The notes below the pieces were generated by a model, which was not told the DNA's origin, made no database searches, and saw only the letters and a program-made list of their open reading frames with translations. Shown in pieces: positions 7,716 to 15,599 of a stretch of 34,004 bases of DNA. This DNA comes from Gammaproteobacteria bacterium (GTDB taxonomy: Bacteria; Pseudomonadota; Gammaproteobacteria; Steroidobacterales; Steroidobacteraceae): NCBI GenBank assembly GCA_011391405.1, contig JAABQQ010000218.1:1-34004 (forward strand). Reading direction: 5' to 3'. Each line of letters begins with the position of its first letter. The stretch's first letter is position 1. Made by a program: the position numbers and the translations under genes.

Positions 7716-8690
7716 TTATGGCGGGGGCTCGAGACCGGCCGAATAAAAGATCTGGCCGTCGCGATCGACGATGACTGCCTCGACGTCGCCGAGCTTGCGC
7801 ACGAACTCCATGCCGCGCTCGACGCCGAGTATGAAGACCGTCTTGGTAAGTCCATCCGTGCGCGTCGCATTGGCGCCGATGACCGTGACGCTGCGCACGG
7901 CATCCGGTGACTTGCCGGTGCCCGGCACGAGGATGTGGTGATAGCGCTTGCCGTCTTCCTCGAAATAGCGCTCGTAGTCGCCCGACGTCGAAATCGCCTC
8001 GTCCTGCAGCGGGATGCGCGCCACCACCGCACCTTGCTTGCGCGGATCGCGGATCCCGACCACCCAGGGCTTGCCGAGCCGATCGCCGAGCAGCGCCGTG
8101 TCGCCGCCGGCGTTGACCATCGCGTGCTCGATCCCCATGCGCCGCAGGATCTCGATGCCGCGATCGACCGCCCAGCCCTTCGCAATGCCGCCGAGGTCGA
8201 TGCGCATGCCCGGCTTCAGGAAGCGGATCGTGCGCGCGACCGGGTCGACTTCGAGGTGCCGGTAATCGACGCCCGGCAGGGCGGCCTTGATCTGCTCGTC
8301 GGTCGGATGCTGGTTCGCGCGGTAGTCGTAGAGGTACCCGACGCTGGCGTACGTGATGTCGAACGCGCCGTTGCTGATGCGTGAGTATTCGAGCGCCCTG
8401 GTCACGACGTCGATGATGTCGGCGTCCACCTGCACCGGGCGCTCGAAAGCGTGCGCATTGACCTGCGAGAGCTGGCTCTCCGGCTTGTAGGTACTCATGA
8501 GGTTGTCGGTACGGTGCATGTCGGCCATGACCGCATCGATGGCATTCACGGCCAGCACGGAGTCCTCGCTCCAGAGTTGCACCGCGATGCGCGTACCCAT
8601 GATGGCTTCTTCACGCTCGTACCACGCGGCACTCGCAGCCGGGAGGCCGGCCAGCAGATTCAAGACCAGCAGCAGTACGATCCGTCGCAT
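7716..8690 (-). CDS. apbE: FAD:protein FMN transferase (ApbE)
   Basis: This periplasmic enzyme attaches FMN from FAD to Ser/Thr of target proteins and needs Mg2+. The 324-residue product has a signal peptide (IVLLLVLNLLAGLPAASA) and family motifs in order: IMGTRIAVQLW, GAFDITYASVGYLYDY, RIDLGGIAKGWAVDRG, MVNAGGDTALLG, ISTSGDYERYFEEDGKRYHH and TRTDGLTKTVFILG. The usual H-I-(I/L)-D-P-x-T-G segment reads HILVPGTG here, with Val in place of Asp. GAGG lies 7 bases before the ATG at 8690 and overlaps the end of the methyltransferase gene. It is the last gene of the leftward arm of the divergent cluster. No clear DxxSGAT flavinylation target was found in the window, so its substrate is open. Confidence 0.93.
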   Translation of the reverse strand: MRRIVLLLVLNLLAGLPAASAAWYEREEAIMGTRIAVQLWSEDSVLAVNAIDAVMADMHRTDNLMSTYKPESQLSQVNAHAFERPVQVDADIIDVVTRALEYSRISNGAFDITYASVGYLYDYRANQHPTDEQIKAALPGVDYRHLEVDPVARTIRFLKPGMRIDLGGIAKGWAVDRGIEILRRMGIEHAMVNAGGDTALLGDRLGKPWVVGIRDPRKQGAVVARIPLQDEAISTSGDYERYFEEDGKRYHHILVPGTGKSPDAVRSVTVIGANATRTDGLTKTVFILGVERGMEFVRKLGDVEAVIVDRDGQIFYSAGLEPPP

Positions 8691-8699
8691 CGTGAAGCC

Positions 8700-10070
8700 T
8701 CAGATTCCGGTCCGCAGCTGCGCCTCGTCGTGCAGGCGCAGCAGGTAGTCGCGCACGATGCCAGCCGCCTCTGCCGGAGGCAACAATCGTTCTTCGACGA
8801 GTTTCGCGGCGATGTCGCTCAGCGAACGCCGGCCGTCGACCAGCGAAGCCACGTAGCCGCGCACCCGGAGAGCGAGCGCGTGGTCGGCCACTTCGGGCAA
8901 CAGCGGCACCGGATGTCGTGGGTCCGCCAGCCACGGCAGCAATGGGCGCAGCGGCAGCTCCGCCTCGCGCTGCTTGCGCACTGCGAATGTGACGACCTCC
9001 TCGACCCGCGCGTGCCGGCTCGCCGGCGACGCCAGGTACGGCTGGCGCGACGCGTGCAGCTGGGGCGACTCGAAGCCTGCCCCCGCCACGATTTCCTGCA
9101 CTTCCTCGCTCGAGTACGCCTGCGCGGGATCGGCCTGCTGAAAGAACAGCGTGCCGGTGCTGACCCAGCGCCCGCCCGGCGCAAGCAGCGAATTTACGGT
9201 CGCCGCCAGGCTTTCGAGGTCGGTGTCGACGACGTCGACCAGCCACGGGGTCACGACGGTATCGAAGCTGCCCGGTGCAAACGGCGGCTGCTTCGCGTCG
9301 CCGAACACAAGATGCAGTCCTGGCTCCGCCCGCGCCGGCGCCGTCAGCACGCGCAGCAAGGCGTGGCTGGCGAGGTCGCGTGGCGCGACGGGAAACTCGT
9401 ACAGGTCGACGCGCTCAGCGGCGTACATCCGGCGCGCGACGGCCATCAGCAACGGATTGATGTCGACCGCGACGGTCAGGGTGGGACGCAGAATCGCGTG
9501 CAGATCGTAGGGGAGCCGCCCTGCGCCGCTGCCGAGCACGAGCAATCTCTCCGGACGCACGCTGCCCAGCGCAAGGCGGACGGCTGCAACCGCCGCCTGA
9601 TTCTCTGCGTCACCCCAGACCCAGTCGCGGTGCACGTTGGGGTAATAGCTCGCGAGCCCCTGCGCCGAGGCAACGACCGGAGCGAGCGCCGCGTACGTGG
9701 CAGCCGCTGCCGGCTCTGCCTCCGTCTCGAGCGATGCCAGGAGCGCCTGCAGGCGCCGCGCATGATCCGAACACGCCATCGCCAGCAGCTTGAGCCGGTT
9801 GCGTGTGGCGGGTCGCGTGACGTCCGGACGCAGTGCCGCGCGGTACTGCACGGCCTGCCGCTTGAGGTGGATCGTCATCGCGTGCAGCCGCCCGCGCCAT
9901 TCGGCGAGCGCGAGATCCGGCGCCGGCAACAGCCACGGCATGCCGTCGACCAGCGGATAGCGTACGCCGCACGCGGAGCAACTCAGCGTGACATCGCCCT
10001 CGAGCACCCCCGCGCAGCGCGGGCACCGCAGTAACGGCAGGACTGCACTCGAGATCGCTGGTCCGTTCAA
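8700..10070 (-). CDS. Zinc-ribbon, class I methyltransferase and PqqD-like fusion protein
   Basis: A 456-residue cytoplasmic protein of three parts. Residues 13-48 form a Trm112-like zinc ribbon (CPRC at 16-19, CSAC at 31-34). Residues about 140-330 form an S-adenosylmethionine-dependent methyltransferase with glycine-rich motif LLVLGSGAGRLPYDL and acidic motif VAVDIN. The segment YPNVHRDWVWGD before motif I resembles the NxxRDW region of N2227/carnosine N-methyltransferase-like proteins. Residues about 395-450 (YVASLVDGRRSLSDIAAKLV) resemble the PqqD-like peptide-binding winged helix used in modified-peptide pathways. The start is TTG at 10070, preceded by GGAG at four bases; no better start exists. 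It lies 9 bases before apbE and 10 after the DUF1501-like gene. The substrate is unknown; a peptide from the cluster is a hypothesis. Confidence 0.82.
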   Translation of the reverse strand: MNGPAISSAVLPLLRCPRCAGVLEGDVTLSCSACGVRYPLVDGMPWLLPAPDLALAEWRGRLHAMTIHLKRQAVQYRAALRPDVTRPATRNRLKLLAMACSDHARRLQALLASLETEAEPAAAATYAALAPVVASAQGLASYYPNVHRDWVWGDAENQAAVAAVRLALGSVRPERLLVLGSGAGRLPYDLHAILRPTLTVAVDINPLLMAVARRMYAAERVDLYEFPVAPRDLASHALLRVLTAPARAEPGLHLVFGDAKQPPFAPGSFDTVVTPWLVDVVDTDLESLAATVNSLLAPGGRWVSTGTLFFQQADPAQAYSSEEVQEIVAGAGFESPQLHASRQPYLASPASRHARVEEVVTFAVRKQREAELPLRPLLPWLADPRHPVPLLPEVADHALALRVRGYVASLVDGRRSLSDIAAKLVEERLLPPAEAAGIVRDYLLRLHDEAQLRTGI

Positions 10071-10080
10071 GGTTCTCCGG

Positions 10081-11715
10081 CTAGCCGATGCGGCCGCTCA
10101 CGATCGGATTGAAAGCGATCAGGCTGTCCTGCAGCGTCGCATTGCCGAGCCCGTTGCGCGGGAAACGCGTCGCGAACTGTCCTTGCTCGCCGTGCAGGGC
10201 CATGTAATTCAGCACCACAGTCTCCACCAGCAGGTTGACGTTGGCCGCCGCCGGGCTCGACGCAGTTTCGACCGACGCATCCGCGCGGAAGTACCCGATC
10301 TGCTGGTGACGCGCCGCGCCGCCCGTACCCGTGGTGACCAGGTCCGGACGACCCCCGGGATTGTAGACCAGGAAGAACGACGCCGCGGTGGACTGGTTGT
10401 CGCTGGTCCACATGAACTTGCCCCGGCCATCGGTCGTGTTGTCCACCTGGCCACTGGCCGAGATCGAGCCGTCCGAGAACACGTAGAGCATCAACGGCAT
10501 GCCGCGACGCGCCGCGTACTCAAGGCAGGCACCCATGCAGCGTCCCGCGCGCAGATCACGCAGTTCGCCTGTCGCGCGCCCCTGCCCGTGATAGTCGTAC
10601 CCGCCGAGCGCGATCGTGCCGGCGCCGGCATAGCCGGAAAGCACCATCTTCATGACCGCCGCCGTCTTGCGGAATTCGGCGTCGCCGTCGTACTCCGCGC
10701 GGCTGAAAATGCCACCCGCGCCGACGATGTCCGGGTCGAGGTCCGGGTTGAGGCTGGACGGGTCGCCGTACTGGTCGACGGCGTCGGCCGCCTTCACGTA
10801 GCCGCAGTTGACGAGTTCCTTGACGACCTCGTTGCGCGTGACGGTCGTCTGCTTGGGGTCGGCCCAGGGCTGCTTCGGATCGATTTTCTGCAGCTTGCGG
10901 GCGCTGATGCGCTGGATGGCCTCCATCACCGCCACGGTGTCCTCGAGGCTCAGCAGGCTCGCGAGTTGCCCAGTGTCGACCAAGCTGGTGACGTCGCTCG
11001 CGCGGTCGACTTTCGTCGGGCGTACCGAGAGGTCAATCAACCCCGCCGGAGCCATGGAGTTACCGCCGGAATCCGAGGGACGCGAACCGATCAGCGTCGC
11101 CAACGCGCCATCCGCGCCCGCCTGGTGGATGCCGTACATCGGGTTGTGCGGGTTATTGCCGGTGTCGTTCTCGGAACGCGCGGCAATGACGGCGCCGTTG
11201 ATCGACGCGGCCGTCGCCGGCGCGATGCGGTCGAGGATGCCGCGCAGGAAAGCACTGTCGCTGTGGAAGGCCAGGCCGAGCCGCGAGTCGGTGAAGCTCG
11301 TGCCGGTCGTCACGTTGGTCATGCCCGGCAGCATGTCTCCCGGCAAGCCGAGCTTGCCGTAACCCGCCGTGCTGAGGAAGTCGAGCTGGCCGCCAGGCCC
11401 GCCGATCAGCACGTTCGAGCCGACCATGTTTGCGCCACCCGCGAGGTCGATGCAGATGAACGGGATCTTGCCCGCGCCCGCCACATCGAGGCCGCAGCTG
11501 GCCTTGAGCGCGATGAGGTCGGGCGACAGCGCGGCCTGCGCCGCGCGCGGATCAGCGAACAGGCTGAACACCGTGGGCGCGGCAATCGTCGCGAGGCCCG
11601 AGCTGAAGCCCTGCGCGAGGAAATCGCGCCGGGTGACGGGACGCTTGTGCGCCTGCTCATGACGAATCGGCTCGTCAAGGCCGAGCGCGCGAGGGGTCTT
11701 GTTTCGGATCAGCAT
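10081..11715 (-). CDS. Tat-exported DUF1501-like protein
   Basis: A 544-residue protein beginning at ATG 11715, chosen because GAGGA sits 7 bases upstream; a TTG extension to 11745 exists without such a site. A twin-arginine signal is visible: RRDFLAQGFSSGLATIAAP. The body has the DUF1501 pattern of an alkaline-phosphatase-like fold: FICIDLAGGANMVGSN, then GGYDYHGQGRATGELRDLRA, then LMLYVFSDGSISASGQ. Tat export implies folding with a cofactor or metal in the cytoplasm. DUF1501 proteins usually pair with DUF1800; here the partners are the two cytochrome-like proteins upstream, which is atypical. The function of the family is not established. It belongs to the leftward arm, 26 bases after the LamG lipoprotein gene. 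Confidence 0.8.
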   Translation of the reverse strand: MLIRNKTPRALGLDEPIRHEQAHKRPVTRRDFLAQGFSSGLATIAAPTVFSLFADPRAAQAALSPDLIALKASCGLDVAGAGKIPFICIDLAGGANMVGSNVLIGGPGGQLDFLSTAGYGKLGLPGDMLPGMTNVTTGTSFTDSRLGLAFHSDSAFLRGILDRIAPATAASINGAVIAARSENDTGNNPHNPMYGIHQAGADGALATLIGSRPSDSGGNSMAPAGLIDLSVRPTKVDRASDVTSLVDTGQLASLLSLEDTVAVMEAIQRISARKLQKIDPKQPWADPKQTTVTRNEVVKELVNCGYVKAADAVDQYGDPSSLNPDLDPDIVGAGGIFSRAEYDGDAEFRKTAAVMKMVLSGYAGAGTIALGGYDYHGQGRATGELRDLRAGRCMGACLEYAARRGMPLMLYVFSDGSISASGQVDNTTDGRGKFMWTSDNQSTAASFFLVYNPGGRPDLVTTGTGGAARHQQIGYFRADASVETASSPAAANVNLLVETVVLNYMALHGEQGQFATRFPRNGLGNATLQDSLIAFNPIVSGRIG

Positions 11716-11741
11716 GTGAAGGTCCTCGGTACTCGGCGGCG

Positions 11742-14198
11742 TCAATGCAGCAGCGTCGCGGCGCTACCGAGCAGCGCGGCGCAACTGGCCTTGACCACGG
11801 TTTCGGTGCGATCCGCGGCGCAGGAACCACCGCAGCTCGACAGTCGCGTGATCAGGTTGTCGAGGTCACTGCGCACGCCTGCGGCATCCGGTTCAGTGGC
11901 CACGTTGGTACGCAGCATTCGCCCGATCAACGAGTCGAGCACGATTGCTCGGCCCGCGGGCGTGAGTGCCGTGGCCGGCGCAGCGCCGAAATTGAAGCCC
12001 GGGAAGTACTGCGCTCGCGCCGCCGGATCCTCGACCAGCGCGTTGCAGTACTGGATCGAGAGCTGCGCGACCGCCACCGGGTGCGCAGACACGAACGTGT
12101 CGATCGTCTCCACGTTCGGCAACGACTGCCTGATGTTCGCGTACGTCGCAGCCACGGCCGGTTCCTGCGGGCTCACGCCCGTGAGTTCGGCCATCGTCGC
12201 GTTGAGTTCGTCAAACACGCGCACGCCCACGTCCGCCAGGCGTTGCACGTCGGGCGGCGGCGCCGGCGCCAGCGGCACCGGGTCAAGCCGCACGTTCTGG
12301 TGCGTGCCGAGCACGTCGAAGGTCAGGAAGAACTCGTCGGTGTCCGGACCCTTCTCGAGCGCAATGACGGTGCCGACGTTCGCGAGCGGCTGTCCAAGCG
12401 GCCCGTACTGCGAATCGGTGATCGTCGTGTCCAGCGTGCGGTACGCCTGGCCGACCGGGACCTCCGCGCCATTGATGCCGATGCGCAAGCCGGCCACGGG
12501 GATCGAACCCGGCCGGGCGTTCGGGTCGAGGCTGATGAACGTCGGCTTGTCGAACAGGTAGCTGTACGAGTCGAACTGGCTGACTTCGAACAGGACGTAG
12601 GCCTGCGGCACGTCCACCAGATGGCTGATCGAGAACAGCAGGTAGAACTTCTCGCCGACACCGGCCTGGAAGTTGGTCTGGATCTGCGGATCCGTCAGCA
12701 CGCGGTTGTAGACCGCCACGAGGCGGAACACGCCCTGGAACTGGCGGTCGCCGGAAACCTCGTTGCCGAGCACGAACGCAAACGTGTCGTCCCAGTCGGA
12801 GATCGTGCCGCCCGCCGCCGGATCCGCGTCGCCCGTGAATTCGCCATTGACGTAGATGCGCCGGCCGCGGATCGGGTCGTAGGTCGCGACCACATGCTGC
12901 AGCGTCGCTTGCAGGTCCTCGTCCGCCGCAGACGTCGTCAGCTTCGGATCGCCAGCTGTGTTGGTGCCGGTTGCGCGATTGTAGAAGTCGTAGCTGTATA
13001 GGGTCTGGCCGAGCATGAAGTTGCGCGTGGTGGTGCCGCCCGAATACGACACGATGCGGGCATCCTCCTGCGCCACGTTGCCGGGCGCCACCCATGCCTC
13101 GATGGTGTATTCGCCCGTGGCCTTGATCAGGTCCGCGAGCTTGCGGCTGGCGGTAGTCGAACCCTGCGCCTTGCCGCCGCGCACGTTGATGCCCCAGCCG
13201 CCGACCCAGCTGACGTCGCCGGAGATGTTCAGGTTCAATGCCGGTTCCACGCCGCTCGTGTCGTACGCGACCGAGCCGCGGCCCGTCTTGAATTCCCAGA
13301 GGCCGATCATGTTCGCCGTGTAGCGATTGCCGCCGCTCGCGACGATGCCGTCCGGCAGGCGCAGCGCCTTCGAATAGACCAGCGACGACTCCACCTGCGT
13401 GAGCGGAACCTGGTCGGCGAACGCCTGGATCGCGGCCTCCATCGTGTTCGCGTTGGCCGCGCAGTCGCTCCAGCAGTTGTGGAATTCCGTGCGCATCCGC
13501 ACCACGAGCCGCGACAATGCGGGTTGGTCGAGATTCATCTTCACCTTCGCCGCGGCGTAGGCCTCGTCGACGTCGTGGGAAGCAAAGAACGGGGACTGCG
13601 CCGCTGCGGCGGTCGAGGTGTGACAGCGCGAGCAGTACTGCTCGAGTACTGGATGGACGGTGGCGACGAACAACGCCGGCGACGTCGGGAAGCTCTTGCT
13701 GGCCCCCGGGTCCTTGATTACGGGCGCCTTGAGCGCCACGCCCTGCACGCCGCCGCCGGCAGTCGCGCCGGCCCACGCCGAAATCCACGTGGTGAGGATG
13801 TCCGCGCAGGCATCGTTGCTCGCGAGCCAGCAGTTATGGCCGCCCGCCACCTTCTGCACCATCCGCGAGTCACGCGGCGAGGCGCGGTTGACGATCGGGT
13901 TCGCCGCCGAATAGGCGAGATTCACGTCGTCCTGGCGCACGAACTGCGGCGCCTGCCCGCCAGAGACGTGACACTGGCCGCAACGGTTGCCGGCCTTGAG
14001 GTTGTCCCAGACGTTGATCTTGAACGCCTGCACGTCGGCCGTGGCCGGTGCCGGCCCGGAGTACGTCGGCGCGGAGCTGCCGGAGGTGATCGGATTCTCG
14101 GTCGTCTTGGCGCCTCCGCCGCAGGCGCTCAGCGCAAGCGCGCACACTGCGACGGCGAGCGCGCGGATCGAGGTCAGTCGCGGGTTCGTGAGTTTCAT
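11742..14198 (-). CDS. Lipoprotein with two cytochrome-like modules and a LamG domain
   Basis: An 818-residue lipoprotein (lipobox LALSAC, Cys26). Two repeated modules follow. The first has CGQCH at 73-77 and a later HNCW near 121-124. The second has CSRCH at 189-193 and HNCW near 240-243, each about 115 residues long, consistent with covalent c-type heme binding. Residues about 290-480 form a LamG/concanavalin-like sandwich (IGLWEFKTGRGSVAYDTSG, GEYTIEAWVAPGNVAQEDAR, FQGVFRLVAVYNRVL), normally a carbohydrate or protein binding fold. The C-terminal 300 residues include two more beta-rich segments and a helical end with CGGSC. The stop is 26 bases before the DUF1501-like start, and the ATG is 10 bases after the upstream stop. 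It probably sits in the outer membrane as a surface electron-transfer or binding component. Confidence 0.85.
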   Translation of the reverse strand: MKLTNPRLTSIRALAVAVCALALSACGGGAKTTENPITSGSSAPTYSGPAPATADVQAFKINVWDNLKAGNRCGQCHVSGGQAPQFVRQDDVNLAYSAANPIVNRASPRDSRMVQKVAGGHNCWLASNDACADILTTWISAWAGATAGGGVQGVALKAPVIKDPGASKSFPTSPALFVATVHPVLEQYCSRCHTSTAAAAQSPFFASHDVDEAYAAAKVKMNLDQPALSRLVVRMRTEFHNCWSDCAANANTMEAAIQAFADQVPLTQVESSLVYSKALRLPDGIVASGGNRYTANMIGLWEFKTGRGSVAYDTSGVEPALNLNISGDVSWVGGWGINVRGGKAQGSTTASRKLADLIKATGEYTIEAWVAPGNVAQEDARIVSYSGGTTTRNFMLGQTLYSYDFYNRATGTNTAGDPKLTTSAADEDLQATLQHVVATYDPIRGRRIYVNGEFTGDADPAAGGTISDWDDTFAFVLGNEVSGDRQFQGVFRLVAVYNRVLTDPQIQTNFQAGVGEKFYLLFSISHLVDVPQAYVLFEVSQFDSYSYLFDKPTFISLDPNARPGSIPVAGLRIGINGAEVPVGQAYRTLDTTITDSQYGPLGQPLANVGTVIALEKGPDTDEFFLTFDVLGTHQNVRLDPVPLAPAPPPDVQRLADVGVRVFDELNATMAELTGVSPQEPAVAATYANIRQSLPNVETIDTFVSAHPVAVAQLSIQYCNALVEDPAARAQYFPGFNFGAAPATALTPAGRAIVLDSLIGRMLRTNVATEPDAAGVRSDLDNLITRLSSCGGSCAADRTETVVKASCAALLGSAATLLH

Positions 14199-14208
14199 GT
14201 GCTGTCCC

Positions 14209-15402
14209 TCAGTCGCCCATGCAATAGGTGGCAGCCTCGGCGAAGACTCGCTTCAGCTGGTAGCCGTTGGACCTGAAACTGGCGGTCATCGCCTGCACCT
14301 GGGCGCGGTCCTGAGCGTCGCTCGGCGCACGGAAACAGACGTTCTTGAACACCTTCTGCACCTGGCAGGAGGCGAATGCATCGCTGTGCGCCAGCTCGCG
14401 GCCGAGCGACTTGGCGCCAGTGCCCTTGCCCGGCAGCGAGCCGTCCCAGCCGAGCAGCGAATTACTGCCCTTGCGCCAGTAGTTGTCCCAGGTGTCGTCG
14501 GGCGTGGAAAAGCCAGCCGGAAACGTGTCCTTGTTGTTGAAGTACTTCGGCCGCACGACGCCTGCCGTGTAGAGCATGCGTCCAGCGGTCTCGTCGTAGT
14601 CGTAGTACGCGAACGCCTGCGTCATCGGGTCCATGCCCGCATGGCAGGCGATGCAGTTGTTGAGGAACACGCGGCTGTCGCCGCCGGGGCTGCGGCTCAC
14701 GTCCTGGCGGATGCGGTCCGGCGGCCGGGTCGGGTCCTGCACCTGCTCGAGGTCGGTGCACAGGTGGTTCATCAGCGTGAAGCGGAACATCGCGCGGTTG
14801 GTGCCGGCGACAAAGAATGCCTGCGCCGCGGCCCGCGAGGTGAGCACACCCGCTGTCGCGTCGGCCGGAATGCCGTTGGCCGCCGACTGCGTCGTCCGGA
14901 CCAGGTCGTCCTTGAGGTTGATCCCCTGCGACTCCAGCGCCGCGTAATGGTCGTTGCCTGACGGCGAATAGCCCGGCACACCGAGGCCGCTGCGACCGAC
15001 GTACAGGATGTCGTCATAGAGCACCCGGTCGAACTCGACGTCGTCGCGGACCATGCCGATCACCGTCGCCACGTAGTCGTTGAGCGGAGTAAAGACTGTC
15101 TGGTCGCGATTGGTCCACGGCATTGCAAAGTTCTTGAGCGTCACGTCGTAGAACGCACGGTGTTGCATGGCCGTATTGGCAGCGTCCGTGGTGCGTCCAG
15201 CCGTGATGTCGCTTGCCATCGACGTGAGTACCGCCTCGGTCGGCGGCACACCCGCCAGTCGATCGTGCATGCGCTTGGCCTGCGAGCGCGCGTCGGCTTG
15301 CGCAGCGGCCGGCAGCAGCGCAGTTCCCGCGAGGCAAAGGCAGACGAATACGCTGCGCCAGGCGCGCGCGAATCGAGTGCTCGAATTCGAGTTGTGCGGC
15401 AT
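14209..15402 (-). CDS. Secreted cytochrome-like protein with one CxxCH site
   Basis: A 397-residue exported protein and the first gene of the leftward arm. The signal peptide is VFVCLCLAGTALLPAAAQA. A single heme-type motif, CIACH (Cys250), lies in FLNNCIACHAGMDPMTQAF, which resembles the DUF1588/planctomycete-type cytochrome segment in which CxxCH is followed by xGMDP. Upstream, TNRAMFRFTLMNHLC is also reminiscent of that family. The C-terminal half has AFASCQVQKVFKNVCFRAP, with two more Cys. GGAGG lies 5 bases before the ATG at 15402. It is probably a periplasmic or surface c-type cytochrome partner of the LamG lipoprotein encoded next. Catalytic function and redox partner are unknown. Confidence 0.82.
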   Translation of the reverse strand: MPHNSNSSTRFARAWRSVFVCLCLAGTALLPAAAQADARSQAKRMHDRLAGVPPTEAVLTSMASDITAGRTTDAANTAMQHRAFYDVTLKNFAMPWTNRDQTVFTPLNDYVATVIGMVRDDVEFDRVLYDDILYVGRSGLGVPGYSPSGNDHYAALESQGINLKDDLVRTTQSAANGIPADATAGVLTSRAAAQAFFVAGTNRAMFRFTLMNHLCTDLEQVQDPTRPPDRIRQDVSRSPGGDSRVFLNNCIACHAGMDPMTQAFAYYDYDETAGRMLYTAGVVRPKYFNNKDTFPAGFSTPDDTWDNYWRKGSNSLLGWDGSLPGKGTGAKSLGRELAHSDAFASCQVQKVFKNVCFRAPSDAQDRAQVQAMTASFRSNGYQLKRVFAEAATYCMGD

Positions 15403-15599
15403 CCGCCCCTCCGTATCGGCAATGGTTGACCGCCGTGGCGACGGAATCTGTGCCCTGTCGCCCCCCGACTCAAAGCGATGTTCGCGTTTATGCGATAGGA
15501 CTCACACAACCGGTGCCCAAACGTCACCCTGGCTGTCGATTTGTGCGAGAAAACAGCCTCGCGGCGGCAAGACGCCGGGTTTCGCCGTGAGGGAAGACT
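15403..15599. promoter_or_regulatory. Divergent intergenic control region
   Basis: These 197 bases separate the two arms of the cluster and must hold both promoters. I see no consensus promoter I trust: a TTGACC at 15426 lacks a matching -10, and on the minus strand TTGAGT with CAGATT at 17 bases is weak. An inverted repeat GGCTGT (15531-15536) and ACAGCC (15553-15558) lies in the leader of the rightward arm. A GAGGG ribosome site (15589-15593) serves the ATG at 15600. No GEMM-type blocks are present. Confidence 0.45.

Noticed and set aside
8451-10034. 527-codon plus-strand open frame opposite apbE and the methyltransferase gene
   Set aside because: His/Arg/Gln-rich composition without motifs; the minus-strand frames carry clear family signatures.
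9988-12561. 857-codon plus-strand open frame opposite the DUF1501-like and LamG genes
   Set aside because: Arg/Val-rich, no recognisable domains, lies opposite genes with signal peptides and motifs; a high-GC antisense shadow.
12283-13788. 501-codon minus-strand frame inside the LamG lipoprotein gene
   Set aside because: Overlaps in another frame of the same strand and has Arg/Gly-rich low-complexity composition; not a separate gene.
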